A stretch of DNA of 64,000 nt from Thermochromatium tepidum ATCC 43061 (GTDB lineage Bacteria > Pseudomonadota > Gammaproteobacteria > Chromatiales > Chromatiaceae): NCBI RefSeq assembly GCF_009664085.1, contig NZ_CP039268.1, forward strand, positions 191,001 through 255,000. The letters run 5' to 3'. The notes beneath the pieces are model-generated. The model did not search any database. It was not told the DNA's origin and saw only the letters and a list, made by a program, of their open reading frames with translations. Position numbers and translations under genes: made by a program. Every line of letters begins with the position of its first letter. Positions within the stretch are counted from its first letter, which is position 1. Below, one piece after another: positions 1 through 9,211 of this stretch.

Positions 1-786
1 AGTGACGCACTGCTCGACCGAGTCGATGCCGTCAGTGTTGTGGTCCCCACAACCGCGCACCTGACCGCCGCCGCGCCCTTTCTCGAGCGTGGTATCCCTG
101 TGCTGCTCGAAAAACCCATTGCCGCCACGCGCGCGGAGGGCGTTGAGATCGTGCGTCTGGCCCAGCGGCACGGTGCCATCCTCCAGATCGGCCATGTCGA
201 ACGCTTCAACGCTGGCGTCATGGCCCTGGCCAGTCGCATCCATGATCCGCGCTATATCGAGGCCCAACGCATGGGTGGCTTCGTCGAGCGTGCCACCGAT
301 GTGGACGTGGTCTCAGATCTGATGATCCACGATCTCGACATCATCTTGTCGCTGGTCGAGTCCGAGATCCGGCATATCTCGGCCGTCGGCGCCTCGATCC
401 TCACCGAGCATGTCGACATCGCCAATGCTCGTCTAGAGTTCGACAATGGCGCGGTTGCCAATGTGGTCGCCAGCCGGGTTTCGGATCAGACGACGCGACG
501 TATCCGGGTCTTCCAGTCTGGACGCTATCTTTCGCTGGATTTCGTCAAGCAGACCCTTGACCTGGCCGAGCCGCGTTCGGTCTCGGGGAGCACACGCCCC
601 GAGATCGTGCGCGCGCGGCTTCAGATCGATCCCATCAAACCGCTGGATCTCGAACTGGCCGAGTTCGTGCGCGTGGTCCGCGAGGGTGGGCGGCCACTGG
701 TCGATGGTCAGACGGGGCTTAGGGCGCTCGAGGTGGCCTTGGAGGTGCGCGATCGCATCGCCGTCTCCGGTCTGCGTGCCTTTTAG
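1..786 (+). CDS. Gfo/Idh/MocA-family NAD(P)-dependent oxidoreductase, 5'-truncated by window edge
   Basis: The frame is open from the first base, so the N-terminal start and the GxGxxG nucleotide-binding loop lie outside the window; 261 residues are visible. The fragment begins in the Rossmann domain and shows the family EKP motif (LEKPIA, about bases 107-124), whose lysine helps catalysis. The C-terminal alpha/beta domain follows, with GHVERFN and the conserved histidine in LMIHDLDII. These motifs identify a sugar- or nucleotide-sugar-type dehydrogenase. In several proteobacteria a relative (GnnA) oxidises UDP-GlcNAc beside lpx genes. That role is possible here, but the upstream neighbours cannot be seen, so the substrate is unassigned. 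It converges with the chelatase gene, leaving a 3-bp gap. Confidence 0.85.
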   Translation, partial: SDALLDRVDAVSVVVPTTAHLTAAAPFLERGIPVLLEKPIAATRAEGVEIVRLAQRHGAILQIGHVERFNAGVMALASRIHDPRYIEAQRMGGFVERATDVDVVSDLMIHDLDIILSLVESEIRHISAVGASILTEHVDIANARLEFDNGAVANVVASRVSDQTTRRIRVFQSGRYLSLDFVKQTLDLAEPRSVSGSTRPEIVRARLQIDPIKPLDLELAEFVRVVREGGRPLVDGQTGLRALEVALEVRDRIAVSGLRAF

Positions 787-789
787 TCC

Positions 790-1599
790 TCAGAGACGGT
801 CGGCCAGGATCTCGATCAGTCCGGGATGCTCGCCGACCAGTGGCGCAACCTGGATTTGCAGACGAGGAAAGCGCGCTTCGATGCCGGCCCGGATCCGGGC
901 GATGTCGCCATCTGGTCCGGCGTGTCGGCCCGCGGAGAGGAAGAGCATCGAGAGCAGGATCGGTGTGGACTGATCCGTCTCGGCCAAATGGATCAGCACG
1001 TCCTCGAGCAATGGACCGTTGAAATCGTACTCAGACCCGGGACGGCGCTCCATCACCGCCTCCTCCAGCCGCACGTCCGGACCGAGTCGCTCAACGAGCT
1101 TGAGCGCCAGCCAGCGACGCACCGCCGTGACCTCGGGGATCGGCGAGCCATGATCCACCAGCACGACGCGCCTTGGTTCGATGGCGGCGCGCGTTGCGGC
1201 GATGCTGAGGTTGTCGGCCAGTATCTGGACCAGACGCGGTTCTCCCTCGGGTAGTGGACAGAGTCCGGGTGCAACCTCCAGCCGGAAAGGCCCGAGTTCG
1301 GCGGCGACCTCGGCGGCCAGTTCCGGAACGAACTGGGTCAGCGCCCGACTGGGGCCAAAAAAGAGCGGTACGAGACGCAGATTGCGCACGCCCGCGCCGA
1401 CCAGACGTTTGAGTGTGGGCGCTAGGAGCTCGGCCGGGCGTCCATTGAGCCGTCCGGCTGGCACACGATCGGCATGCAGCAGCGAGACGGGTCGGATCGG
1501 CTCACCGACGCGCTCGGCGAGTCGCTCGGCGATCCGGCGCAGGTTCAGCGTCGAATCTGGGCGGCTCGAACCATTGTCAACCAGCAGGATCGTGCGCAT
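790..1599 (-). CDS. CbiX-type sirohydrochlorin chelatase, two-domain
   Basis: 269 residues made of two tandem CbiX-like domains. The family inserts Co2+ or Fe2+ into sirohydrochlorin for cobalamin or siroheme. The C-terminal domain carries the expected metal-binding motifs: VDHGSP (His150) and the later AGRHAGPDGDI. The N-terminal domain keeps the framing sequence but reads VDNGSS at residues 7-12, so the histidine is replaced by Asn9, and its second site reads PLFFGPS without histidine. Only the C-terminal half therefore appears able to bind metal. The ATG at 1599 is used because the protein begins directly with the first strand (MRTILLVDNG). A siroheme role would fit a sulfur-oxidising host, but this is inference; Fe versus Co specificity cannot be read from sequence. 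Confidence 0.8.
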   Translation of the reverse strand: MRTILLVDNGSSRPDSTLNLRRIAERLAERVGEPIRPVSLLHADRVPAGRLNGRPAELLAPTLKRLVGAGVRNLRLVPLFFGPSRALTQFVPELAAEVAAELGPFRLEVAPGLCPLPEGEPRLVQILADNLSIAATRAAIEPRRVVLVDHGSPIPEVTAVRRWLALKLVERLGPDVRLEEAVMERRPGSEYDFNGPLLEDVLIHLAETDQSTPILLSMLFLSAGRHAGPDGDIARIRAGIEARFPRLQIQVAPLVGEHPGLIEILADRL

Positions 1600-1729
1600 G
1601 GTCCGACGGATTGGCGGGTGGCCTTGGATCTTGATTGCTGGTTGTCATGATGGTCCTTCGAGGCCTGAGGGCGCACTTCGAGCCCGTTTCGATTAGGCGT
1701 TAGCTCGGCAAGCCCTGTAGTGGGATTTG
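1600..1729. other. Short intergenic gap with no recognised element
   Basis: The 130 bp upstream of the chelatase gene and downstream of the next leftward gene. I see no convincing promoter, hairpin or small gene here. Confidence 0.5.
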
Positions 1730-2146
1730 TCAGCGATGAATACCATGTTCGGCCAGCCATTTGACGTCGAGCTCCCAGTCGACGCCCTTTACGCCCGGTT
1801 GGGCGAGTATCAGACCCATGGCGCGCTTTTGATGATCGATGAGATCCTGTTGGGCCGCGATCATCTCCGGGTCGTCTTGTGCCTTGCCCGCCAGTTTGGG
1901 ATGGATGACCTGGAGGAAGCTGTAGGCGGGGAAGTCGGGTGAACGCGGGGTCGAGATCACGGCCACGCCATTCCGGAAGTCACGCACGCGGAATTGATAA
2001 GGGTACTCGGCAAGCTTGGCGTCCGAGGTCAGAACCTCGTCGAGTTTCCAGACATCGGGCCTCCAGGTCGACTTGACCCAGAAGAAGAGGGCGGCGATTA
2101 GGACGGCACCGAGCAGCAGGCTGTAGTTACGTGTAAAACGGTCCAT
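1730..2146 (-). CDS. Hypothetical single-pass membrane protein
   Basis: 138 residues from the ATG at 2146, which gives a compact start (MDRFTRNYSLL). A start 39 bases further upstream (2185) is also open, but it would add a polar segment in front of the membrane helix. One hydrophobic helix (about residues 7-25, LLLGAVLIAALFFWV) is followed by a soluble domain of about 110 residues with several aromatic residues and no cysteine pair or catalytic motif that I recognise. The topology predicts an inner-membrane anchor with a periplasmic domain. I do not recognise the family. It is divergent from the cyclase-PilZ gene, with about 90 bp between them. Confidence 0.6.
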   Translation of the reverse strand: MDRFTRNYSLLLGAVLIAALFFWVKSTWRPDVWKLDEVLTSDAKLAEYPYQFRVRDFRNGVAVISTPRSPDFPAYSFLQVIHPKLAGKAQDDPEMIAAQQDLIDHQKRAMGLILAQPGVKGVDWELDVKWLAEHGIHR

Positions 2147-2234
2147 GGATGGGTATGCTCTTGGCAGAGTTGATCGGGAATCCATTTATCAGCATGGAAC
2201 CAGCACACTGCAAAACCTATGAAAATCGTCAATT

Positions 2235-3197
2235 ATGGATCTCGATATGCACAAATCCCATCCTGTCGTCGGCACCCAGGCCACCATCCTCATCGCCGAT
2301 TTGCGCGGCTTCTCGACCCTGATGGATTCGGTTGCACCGATGGTCATGGTCGATCTGCTCAATCGATTCTTCGGGCTCATGGCCTCGATTGTGGATCGAC
2401 ATGGAGGTCTGATCGACAAGCTCATGGGCGACGCGATCATGGCGGTCTTCGGCGTACCGACACGCCGCCCAGACGATCTGATCCGGGCCCTGAACTGTGC
2501 CGTCGAGATGCAGCTGGGCATGATCGATCTCAACCGTCAAAACGAGGCCAACGGCGAACCGCGCCTCTATGCCGGCATTGCGTTGAGCACGGGCGATGTC
2601 ATGGCCGGGTGTTTCGGATCGGATGTCCATAACGAGTATACGGTCATCGGCAACCCGGTGAATCTGGCCTCGCGCATCGAGGGCTATGCGCTGCGCGGCC
2701 AGATCCTGCTGAGTGAAGCGACCTTTCGTGCCGCCGCCCATGCCATCCAGGTCGGCAGCGTCAATGAGGTCCAGGTCAAGGGGCGCTCCACCCCTGTGAT
2801 GCTCTACGAACTCAAGGCCGTGAGGGAGCCGCGCCTGCTGCGCGTTCCCACCATCGAGATCCGCAAGACGCCGCGCATCCTGGTCGATTTTCCGGCCGTC
2901 TTCCAGCGTGTCGATGACAAGCGGATCCTACCCGAGCGTTTCGTCGGTCAGATCAATGACATGGGGTATTTCGGGTTGTGCGTGGATCTGCCCATCGCCC
3001 TGCCGCCGTATTCGGAGGTCTTGATGTCGCTTGCGCCCGAATTTGGCCTGGAAGGTCCACTCGAGGTCTATGCCCGCGTGCTGCGTTCCTCGCCAAACAA
3101 GAATGGGTTTCGGACCAACCTCCAGTTCACGACCATCGATACGCCTGGACACCGCAAGATCAAGCAGTATGTCGACCATGTCTTGTGGGGAAGCTGA
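2235..3197 (+). CDS. Class III nucleotide cyclase fused to a PilZ-like domain
   Basis: 320 residues with no membrane helix, so cytosolic. Residues 15-195 form a class III adenylate/guanylate cyclase catalytic domain. The two metal-binding aspartates are Asp22 (IADLRGFSTL) and Asp66 (KLMGDAIMAVFG), with the substrate lysine at Lys62 and the transition-state Asn143/Arg147 pair in VNLASR. The position that often carries an ATP-selecting Asp (IGD) is Asn140 here (VIGNPVN). Residues 205-320 resemble PilZ: Arg210-KTP-Arg214 matches RxxxR, while the second motif reads DMGYFG (242-247), so the usual serine of DxSxxG is glycine. Known chemistry suggests cAMP synthesis gated by cyclic-di-GMP, but the altered motifs make both nucleotide choice and c-di-GMP binding uncertain. 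Confidence 0.85.
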   Translation: MDLDMHKSHPVVGTQATILIADLRGFSTLMDSVAPMVMVDLLNRFFGLMASIVDRHGGLIDKLMGDAIMAVFGVPTRRPDDLIRALNCAVEMQLGMIDLNRQNEANGEPRLYAGIALSTGDVMAGCFGSDVHNEYTVIGNPVNLASRIEGYALRGQILLSEATFRAAAHAIQVGSVNEVQVKGRSTPVMLYELKAVREPRLLRVPTIEIRKTPRILVDFPAVFQRVDDKRILPERFVGQINDMGYFGLCVDLPIALPPYSEVLMSLAPEFGLEGPLEVYARVLRSSPNKNGFRTNLQFTTIDTPGHRKIKQYVDHVLWGS

Positions 3198-3311
3198 GCG
3201 AACCTTCAGCGGCCACGATCGGCTCAATTGAGACCAAGGCAGCTTGTCCCCTATACTGCCATCTTAAATCCCATCTTGCGGCCATCCGGCCCGTTCGCCA
3301 GGAAACCTAGC

Positions 3312-4655
3312 ATGAGGAGAATTCTTCCGGCCTTGATCGCCTTGTCGTTGGGCGGATCACCGCTACCGTCATTAGCCGAGGATCTGCTCCAGATCTACGA
3401 CAGGGCTGTGGTGAGCGACCCCAAGCTGCGTGAGGCCGAACAGACGCTGTTTGCCACGCGCGAGTTCAAGCCCCAGGCGCGCTCATTGCTCCTGCCGAGC
3501 CTCAGCCTCAAGGGCGAGGCCGATCTCTATGATCTTGATTCGCGTGGCGGATCGAGTATCGATCGCCGTGATCATTATGACACCCAGAAGATCCAGGCCG
3601 TCGTCAGCCAGAGCCTTTTTAACCGCGCCAACTGGATGACGCTCCAGAAGGCCGAAAGGGTCGTCGCCCAGGCCGAGGCCGAGTATCGCAGCGCCCAGAT
3701 CGACCTCATGGTCAGGACCACCAAGGCCTATTTCGACGTGCTGCGCGCGTCTGATGCCGTGACCGTGCGCGAGGCCCTGGTACGCGCCGACGAACGTCAG
3801 CTTGAGCAAGCCAAGCAGCGTTTCGAGGTCGGTCTGGTCGCCATCACTGACGTCAACGAGAGTCAAGCCGCCTACGACAAGTCGCGCGCCGATCTCATCA
3901 GCGCCAAGAATCAGCTCGACAATGCCTGGGAGGCGTTGCGCACCATCGTGGGACCGATCAGCGTGCCCCTGGCGCGTCTCGGCGAGAAGCTGCCGCTGTC
4001 GCCGCCCGAGCCGAACGACCTCCAGGCCTGGGCCAGCACCGCCCTCAGCTCCAACTACAGCATCCTGGCGGCGATCGAGTCCGTCAACGCCGCCAGGGCC
4101 GCCATCGAGATCGAGCGCTCGGGCCATTTGCCCAAGCTCGAGTTGCAGGCGGGCTATGATATCTCGCGCTCGAATGCCCAATACTACGGAACCGACTCCG
4201 AGACCGGATTTGTCGGGCTGTCGCTGACCGTCCCGCTCTTCGAGGGTGGCAGCGTCACCTCCAAGACCCGCGAGGCCGGCTACAAGTACCGCGCCGCCCA
4301 GGACCGGCTCGACCAGGTGCGCCGTCAGGTCGACCAGCAGACCAAGGATGCCTTCCGCGGCATCCTCTCCAGCATCGAGGACGTCAGGGCACGTCAGGCG
4401 GCCATCGTCTCGGCGCGCTCGGCACTCGAATCGACCCAGGCCGGGCTCGAGGTCGGCACCCGCACCCAGGTCGATGTGCTCAACGCCCAGCGCAGCCTGT
4501 TCCAGGCCGAGTTTGACTATATGAGTGCACGCTATGATTACATCCTCAACGGCATCAAACTCCATCAGGCCACCAGTACCCTGACCCGTGAGGTGCTGGC
4601 CAAGGGCAATGCCTGGCTCAACCCCAACGACACAGTCCCACCGCCGGCTTACTAA
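3312..4655 (+). CDS. tolC: TolC-family outer-membrane efflux channel
   Basis: 447 residues from the ATG at 3312. This start is preferred over an upstream open start because it gives a clean signal peptide (MRRILPALIALSLGG...SLAEDL). The mature protein has the two tandem OEP repeats typical of TolC, with long helical stretches (AQAEAEYRSAQIDLMV; QVDQQTKDAFRGILSS) and the second-repeat strand region GFVGLSLTVPLFEGGSV. Such trimers form the outer-membrane duct for type I secretion and RND or MFS efflux. No pump or periplasmic adaptor gene is adjacent, so it probably serves several inner-membrane partners, as TolC does in other gammaproteobacteria. aroC begins 3 bp after the stop. Confidence 0.92.
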   Translation: MRRILPALIALSLGGSPLPSLAEDLLQIYDRAVVSDPKLREAEQTLFATREFKPQARSLLLPSLSLKGEADLYDLDSRGGSSIDRRDHYDTQKIQAVVSQSLFNRANWMTLQKAERVVAQAEAEYRSAQIDLMVRTTKAYFDVLRASDAVTVREALVRADERQLEQAKQRFEVGLVAITDVNESQAAYDKSRADLISAKNQLDNAWEALRTIVGPISVPLARLGEKLPLSPPEPNDLQAWASTALSSNYSILAAIESVNAARAAIEIERSGHLPKLELQAGYDISRSNAQYYGTDSETGFVGLSLTVPLFEGGSVTSKTREAGYKYRAAQDRLDQVRRQVDQQTKDAFRGILSSIEDVRARQAAIVSARSALESTQAGLEVGTRTQVDVLNAQRSLFQAEFDYMSARYDYILNGIKLHQATSTLTREVLAKGNAWLNPNDTVPPPAY

Positions 4656-4658
4656 ATC

Positions 4659-5768
4659 ATGTCCGGTAACAGCTTCGGTAAAAACTTCGTCGTCACGACC
4701 TTTGGCGAGAGTCATGGTCCGGCGCTCGGCGGCATCGTCGACGGTTGCCCGCCCGGTCTGGAGCTCTCGGTCGCCGACCTGCAGCACGATCTCGACCGGC
4801 GTAAGCCGGGGCAGTCACGTCACACCACCCAAAGACGCGAGTCCGATCGGGTGGAGATCCTCTCTGGCGTCTTCGAGGGCCGCACCACGGGCACGCCGAT
4901 CGGGCTCCTGATCCACAACGAGGATCAGCGCTCGCACGACTATTCCGAGATTGCCGAACGCTATCGTCCGGGACATGCCGATTACAGCTACGAGCAGAAA
5001 TATGGCGTGCGCGACTACCGCGGCGGCGGGCGCTCCTCGGCGCGCGAGACCGCGATCCGGGTCGCCGCCGGAGCCATCGCCAAGAAATATCTGGCCGAGC
5101 GCCTAGGCGTCCGGATTCGCGGTTATCTCTCGCAGCTCGGTCCGCTGCGTCCGCGTGGCTTCGACTGGGATCAGGTCGAGCAGAATCCCTTCTTCTGGCC
5201 CTGTGCCGAGACGGTGCCCGAGCTTGAGGCCTACATGGACGCGCTACGCAAATCGGGCGACTCGATCGGCGCGGCCGTGACCCTGGTCGCCTCAGGCGTA
5301 CCGACCGGACTCGGCGAGCCGGTCTTCGACCGTCTGGATGCGGCGATCGCCCATGCGCTCATGGGCATCAACGCCGTCAAGGGCGTGGAGATCGGCGCCG
5401 GTTTTGCCTCTATCGAACAAAGGGGTACCGAACACCGCGATCTCATGACGCCCGAGGGCTTTCTCTCCAACAACGCCGGCGGCATCCTCGGCGGCATCTC
5501 CACGGGGCAAGACATCGTCGCCCGGATCGCACTCAAGCCGACTTCCAGTATCCGGCTGCCTGGGCAAAGCATCGACCGCCGTGGTGCCCCGGTCGAGGTC
5601 GTCACCAAGGGGCGGCATGATCCCTGTGTCGGCATCCGCGCCACGCCCATCGCCGAGGCCATGCTGGCGCTGGTGCTCATGGATCACTATCTGCGTCATC
5701 GCGGGCAAAACGCCGAGGTCGTACCTCCGCTGCCACCGATCCCGGCTGAACGGCGTCCTGGATCCTGA
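4659..5768 (+). CDS. aroC: Chorismate synthase
   Basis: 369 residues, normal for the bacterial enzyme. It converts 5-enolpyruvylshikimate-3-phosphate to chorismate using reduced FMN, the last step of the shikimate pathway. The family signatures are all present: [13 protein letters not shown] (13-25), [20 protein letters not shown] and the C-terminal [11 protein letters not shown]. Start ATG 4659 gives the usual MSGNSFGK. It lies 3 bp behind tolC and is followed by an MFS gene. Confidence 0.97.
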   Translation: MSGNSFGKNFVVTTFGESHGPALGGIVDGCPPGLELSVADLQHDLDRRKPGQSRHTTQRRESDRVEILSGVFEGRTTGTPIGLLIHNEDQRSHDYSEIAERYRPGHADYSYEQKYGVRDYRGGGRSSARETAIRVAAGAIAKKYLAERLGVRIRGYLSQLGPLRPRGFDWDQVEQNPFFWPCAETVPELEAYMDALRKSGDSIGAAVTLVASGVPTGLGEPVFDRLDAAIAHALMGINAVKGVEIGAGFASIEQRGTEHRDLMTPEGFLSNNAGGILGGISTGQDIVARIALKPTSSIRLPGQSIDRRGAPVEVVTKGRHDPCVGIRATPIAEAMLALVLMDHYLRHRGQNAEVVPPLPPIPAERRPGS

Positions 5769-5831
5769 TCCATTCTGACTCCGGGCGATCCCGCCCTGAG
5801 GGTGGGGCTGGGGTCTCAGCGCGAGCCGCCC

Positions 5832-6974
5832 ATGCCGTACTGGCGCTTGTCGAGCTATTACCTGTTTTATTTCGCCTCGCTCGGGGCGCTCGTGCCCTAT
5901 TGGGGACTCTATCTCCAGGACGCCGGGTTCGATCCACTCGCCATCGGGGGGCTGATGGCGATCCTCACCGGTACCAAGATCGTCGCCCCCTTCATCTGGG
6001 GCCATATCGTTGATCATAGAGGCCATCGCCTTCAGGTGGTCCGGCTTGGTTCGCTGCTGGCGGTGCTTGGCTTTGCAACCCTCTATGTTACGGATGGCTT
6101 CTGGGGCATGGCCCTGACCCTGTTGCTGTTCAGCTTCTTCTGGAACGCCTCGCTGCCGCAGATGGAGGCCCTGACCTTCAACCATCTGCGCGGGCGTTCG
6201 ACCCAGTATGCCCGGGTGCGGATCTGGGGATCGGTGGGGTTCATTCTGGTGGTGGTGGCCCTGGGAGCGGCCCTGGAGCGGGGGACGCTCTCCCAAGTTC
6301 CGGTCTGGGTTCTGCTGTTGACGGTCGGGATCTGTGTGACGACCTTCCTGGTACCGGATAGCGCGCCCGAGCATGACGGGCTGTCCCCGGTATCCTTATG
6401 CGCGCGGCTGCGTCAGCCGAGCGTCCTGGCCTTTCTCGGTGCCTGTTTTCTGATGCAGGCGAGCCACGGTATCTACTATGCCTTCTATTCCATCCACCTG
6501 GAGTCAGCCGGTTATTTGAGTGTCGCCATCGGCCATCTGTGGGCGCTAGGCGTCATCGCCGAGGTGCTGATCTTTTTGGTCATGCATCGCCTACTGGAGC
6601 GCTTCGGCGCGCGGCGCGTCCTGCTCTGGAGTCTGGCGCTGGGCGGGGTACGCTGGATCCTGATCGGGTTCTGCGTTGATCGTCCGGCGGTGCTGTTTGC
6701 CGCGCAGTGGCTGCATGCGGCGACCTTCGGTACCTTTCATGTCTCAGCGATCCACCTGGTCCATCATGTCTTTCCTGGCCGTACCCAGGGGCGCGGCCAA
6801 GCACTCTACAACAGTGTCAGTTTCGGGGCCGGCGGGGCGGTCGGAAATCTGATCGGAGGGCTGCTGTGGACCGATGCAGGAGCGTCCTTCACCTTTGGAA
6901 TGGCTGCCATCTTGGCGGTCTCGGGTTGGTTCGTTGCCTGGCGCTGGATGCGCGGTGAGCTGTATCGACATTGA
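5832..6974 (+). CDS. MFS transporter, HcaT/nucleoside-symporter-like
   Basis: 380 residues from the ATG at 5832 (MPYWRLSSYYLFYF); the frame is open from 5802, but the upstream ten residues look non-native. About twelve hydrophobic helices are visible. The opening helix (YYLFYFASLGALVPYWGLYL) and the loop GHIVDHRGHR after helix 2 match the small MFS branch that includes the phenylpropionate permease HcaT and sugar/nucleoside H+ symporters. The substrate cannot be told from sequence, and neighbouring genes give no metabolic hint. Confidence 0.8.
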   Translation: MPYWRLSSYYLFYFASLGALVPYWGLYLQDAGFDPLAIGGLMAILTGTKIVAPFIWGHIVDHRGHRLQVVRLGSLLAVLGFATLYVTDGFWGMALTLLLFSFFWNASLPQMEALTFNHLRGRSTQYARVRIWGSVGFILVVVALGAALERGTLSQVPVWVLLLTVGICVTTFLVPDSAPEHDGLSPVSLCARLRQPSVLAFLGACFLMQASHGIYYAFYSIHLESAGYLSVAIGHLWALGVIAEVLIFLVMHRLLERFGARRVLLWSLALGGVRWILIGFCVDRPAVLFAAQWLHAATFGTFHVSAIHLVHHVFPGRTQGRGQALYNSVSFGAGGAVGNLIGGLLWTDAGASFTFGMAAILAVSGWFVAWRWMRGELYRH

Positions 6975-7056
6975 GCCGTGGTCATCCGCTCCTCGGCAAT
7001 GGCGGGCCGCATGTTATGATGAGGCGGATAGACATCCCTGCAAAGCGCCCGCCTCC

Positions 7057-9183
7057 ATGCCAGCCTCAAACGCCCCCTATCCTGTCCTGCCGGGACGACG
7101 CTATCCGCCCGGCGCGACCGTCGAGGACGCGGGCGTCAACTTCTCCGTCTACAGCCGGCACGCCACCGGGGCCGAGCTGTTGCTCTATGAGTCGGCGACC
7201 AGTCCGGAGCCGTTTCAGATCATCCGGCTCGACCCGCGTACCAATCACACCTTTTTCTCTTGGCATGTACTGGTCCAGGGTCTACTGCCTGGCACCCATT
7301 ACACCTGGCGCCTCGAGGGACCGAACGATCCGCACGGTCATGGTTGGCGCTTCGATCCGAACATCGAGCTGGTCGATCCCTGGGCGCGCGCCATCAATGT
7401 TGCCGGCTGGGACCGCTGGCGGCGCCAGCACCGAGGTGTCCAGCCGCATGACTCACCGCGCGCCATCGTACTCGCCGAGGAATACGACTGGGAGGGCGAT
7501 ACCCCCCTCCATCTGCCGAGCGAGCAGATGATCATCTATGAGCTCCATGTCGGTGGCTTTACCCGCCATCCCAGCTCGGGTGTCCGGCATCCGGGCACCT
7601 TTCTCGGTCTGATCGAGAAGATCCCCTATCTCAAGGAACTCGGCATCACCCATGTCGAGCTCATGCCGGTCATGGCCTTCGATGAGCAGGACGTCCCCGA
7701 GGAGGTCTGGAAGGCGGGTCTACGCAATTTCTGGGGCTATAGCACTCTCGGGTTCTTCTCGCCGCATCCGGGCTTTTGCGTCACACCCGAACGAGGCACG
7801 CACCGCCGTGAGTTCCGCGACATGGTCAAGGCGCTGCACCGTGCCGGGATCGGGGTCATCCTGGATGTGGTCTTCAACCACACCTGTGAGGGCGGGGCGG
7901 GCGGTCCCATACTCAATTTCAAGGGCTTCGGCAATGAGACCTTCTACTGTCTGGATACCATCGACAAGGGGATCTATCTCGATTTCACCGGCTGCGGCAA
8001 TACGGTCAACGCCAATCATCCGCTGGTGACCCACTTCATCCTCGATGCGCTCGAATACTGGGTGCGCGAGATGCACGTCGATGGCTTCCGCTTCGACCTG
8101 GCCAGCGCCCTGGCGCGCGACTCCGACGGACGCCCCCTGGCCAACCCGCCGGTGCTTTGGGGGATCGAGCTCTCCGATACCCTAGCAGAGACCGAGATCA
8201 TCGCCGAGGCCTGGGACGCCGCCGGGCTTTATCAGGTCGGCAGCTTTCCCGGCTATCGCTGGATGGAATGGAACGGGCGTTATCGCGACAGCATCCGACG
8301 CTTCGTGCGCGGCGATCTTGGTCTAATCCCCGAGATCGCCACCCGGATCTCAGGGAGCAGCGATCTGTACGAGGCCAATCTGCGCCAGCCGATCAACAGC
8401 ATCAACTTCGTGACCTGTCACGACGGCTTCACGCTCTGGGATCTGGTCTCCTACAATCGCAAGCACAATCTGGCCAATCACGAGGGCAACCGCGACGGCA
8501 GCGACAACAATCTGAGCTGGAACTGCGGTATCGAGGGCGAGACCCAGAACCTCGAGGTGTTGAACCTGCGCCGCCGTCAGGCCAAAAACTTCCTGACATT
8601 GTTGTTCTTGAGCCAAGGTATCCCGATGCTGCTCGCTGGCGACGAGGTGCTGCGCTCCCAGCAGGGTAACAACAACGCCTGGTGTCAGGACAACGAGATC
8701 GGCTGGTTCGATTGGTCGCTACTGGATCGCAACGCGGACATGTTGCGCTTCACGCGCGGCCTGATCGCATTGCGCAAGCGTCACCCCAATCTGCGTCATC
8801 GTCACTTTCTTGTTGGCCAGCCGCTGCCGGGCGGCACCCTGCCAGACGTGGCCTGGCATGGTCTGGAGCTCAATGCCCCACGCTGGGATGACCCCGAGAG
8901 CCAGATCCTGGCCTTCACCCTCGCCCCGACCTGCGCCGAGGAGGCGCCATTGCACGTCATGATCAATATGAGCGATCGCGCCCTGCGTTTCGCCCTGCCC
9001 GAGATCGCCCCGGCGCGCTGGTATCTGGCCTTGGATACGGCGCGCCCCGCGCCAAACGATGTGATGTCGCCCGCCGATCAGTCTCCGGTCAGCGAGATAC
9101 GCCCCCTCGTGCGTGCCCGGAGTATCCTGGTGCTCGAGGGCTGGTCTGGGCCCGGTCGTTTTGATACGAGGCCAAGCGAGTGA
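7057..9183 (+). CDS. glgX: Glycogen debranching enzyme (isoamylase type)
   Basis: 708 residues from the ATG at 7057; a longer open frame begins at 6874 but overlaps the preceding MFS gene. An N-terminal CBM48 domain (about residues 5-130) precedes a GH13 barrel with the four conserved regions: DVVFNHT, DGFRFDLAS (nucleophile Asp), EIIAEAWD (acid/base Glu) and FVTCHDGFT. LAGDEVLRSQQGNNNAWCQD and GWFDW are typical of GlgX. The enzyme cleaves alpha-1,6 branches of limit dextrin during glycogen breakdown. It is the first gene of a co-oriented block with a GH57 enzyme, a DUF4912 protein and glgA, so this is a glycogen locus. Confidence 0.93.
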   Translation: MPASNAPYPVLPGRRYPPGATVEDAGVNFSVYSRHATGAELLLYESATSPEPFQIIRLDPRTNHTFFSWHVLVQGLLPGTHYTWRLEGPNDPHGHGWRFDPNIELVDPWARAINVAGWDRWRRQHRGVQPHDSPRAIVLAEEYDWEGDTPLHLPSEQMIIYELHVGGFTRHPSSGVRHPGTFLGLIEKIPYLKELGITHVELMPVMAFDEQDVPEEVWKAGLRNFWGYSTLGFFSPHPGFCVTPERGTHRREFRDMVKALHRAGIGVILDVVFNHTCEGGAGGPILNFKGFGNETFYCLDTIDKGIYLDFTGCGNTVNANHPLVTHFILDALEYWVREMHVDGFRFDLASALARDSDGRPLANPPVLWGIELSDTLAETEIIAEAWDAAGLYQVGSFPGYRWMEWNGRYRDSIRRFVRGDLGLIPEIATRISGSSDLYEANLRQPINSINFVTCHDGFTLWDLVSYNRKHNLANHEGNRDGSDNNLSWNCGIEGETQNLEVLNLRRRQAKNFLTLLFLSQGIPMLLAGDEVLRSQQGNNNAWCQDNEIGWFDWSLLDRNADMLRFTRGLIALRKRHPNLRHRHFLVGQPLPGGTLPDVAWHGLELNAPRWDDPESQILAFTLAPTCAEEAPLHVMINMSDRALRFALPEIAPARWYLALDTARPAPNDVMSPADQSPVSEIRPLVRARSILVLEGWSGPGRFDTRPSE

Positions 9184-9211
9184 GATGGCCGCTTGGTCGC
9201 TGGGAGACCCT

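Noticed and set aside
3483-4787. Long minus-strand open frame opposite tolC
   Set aside because: It is the antisense shadow of a well-supported TolC gene; high GC leaves the opposite frame open. It has no recognisable motif or ribosome-binding site.
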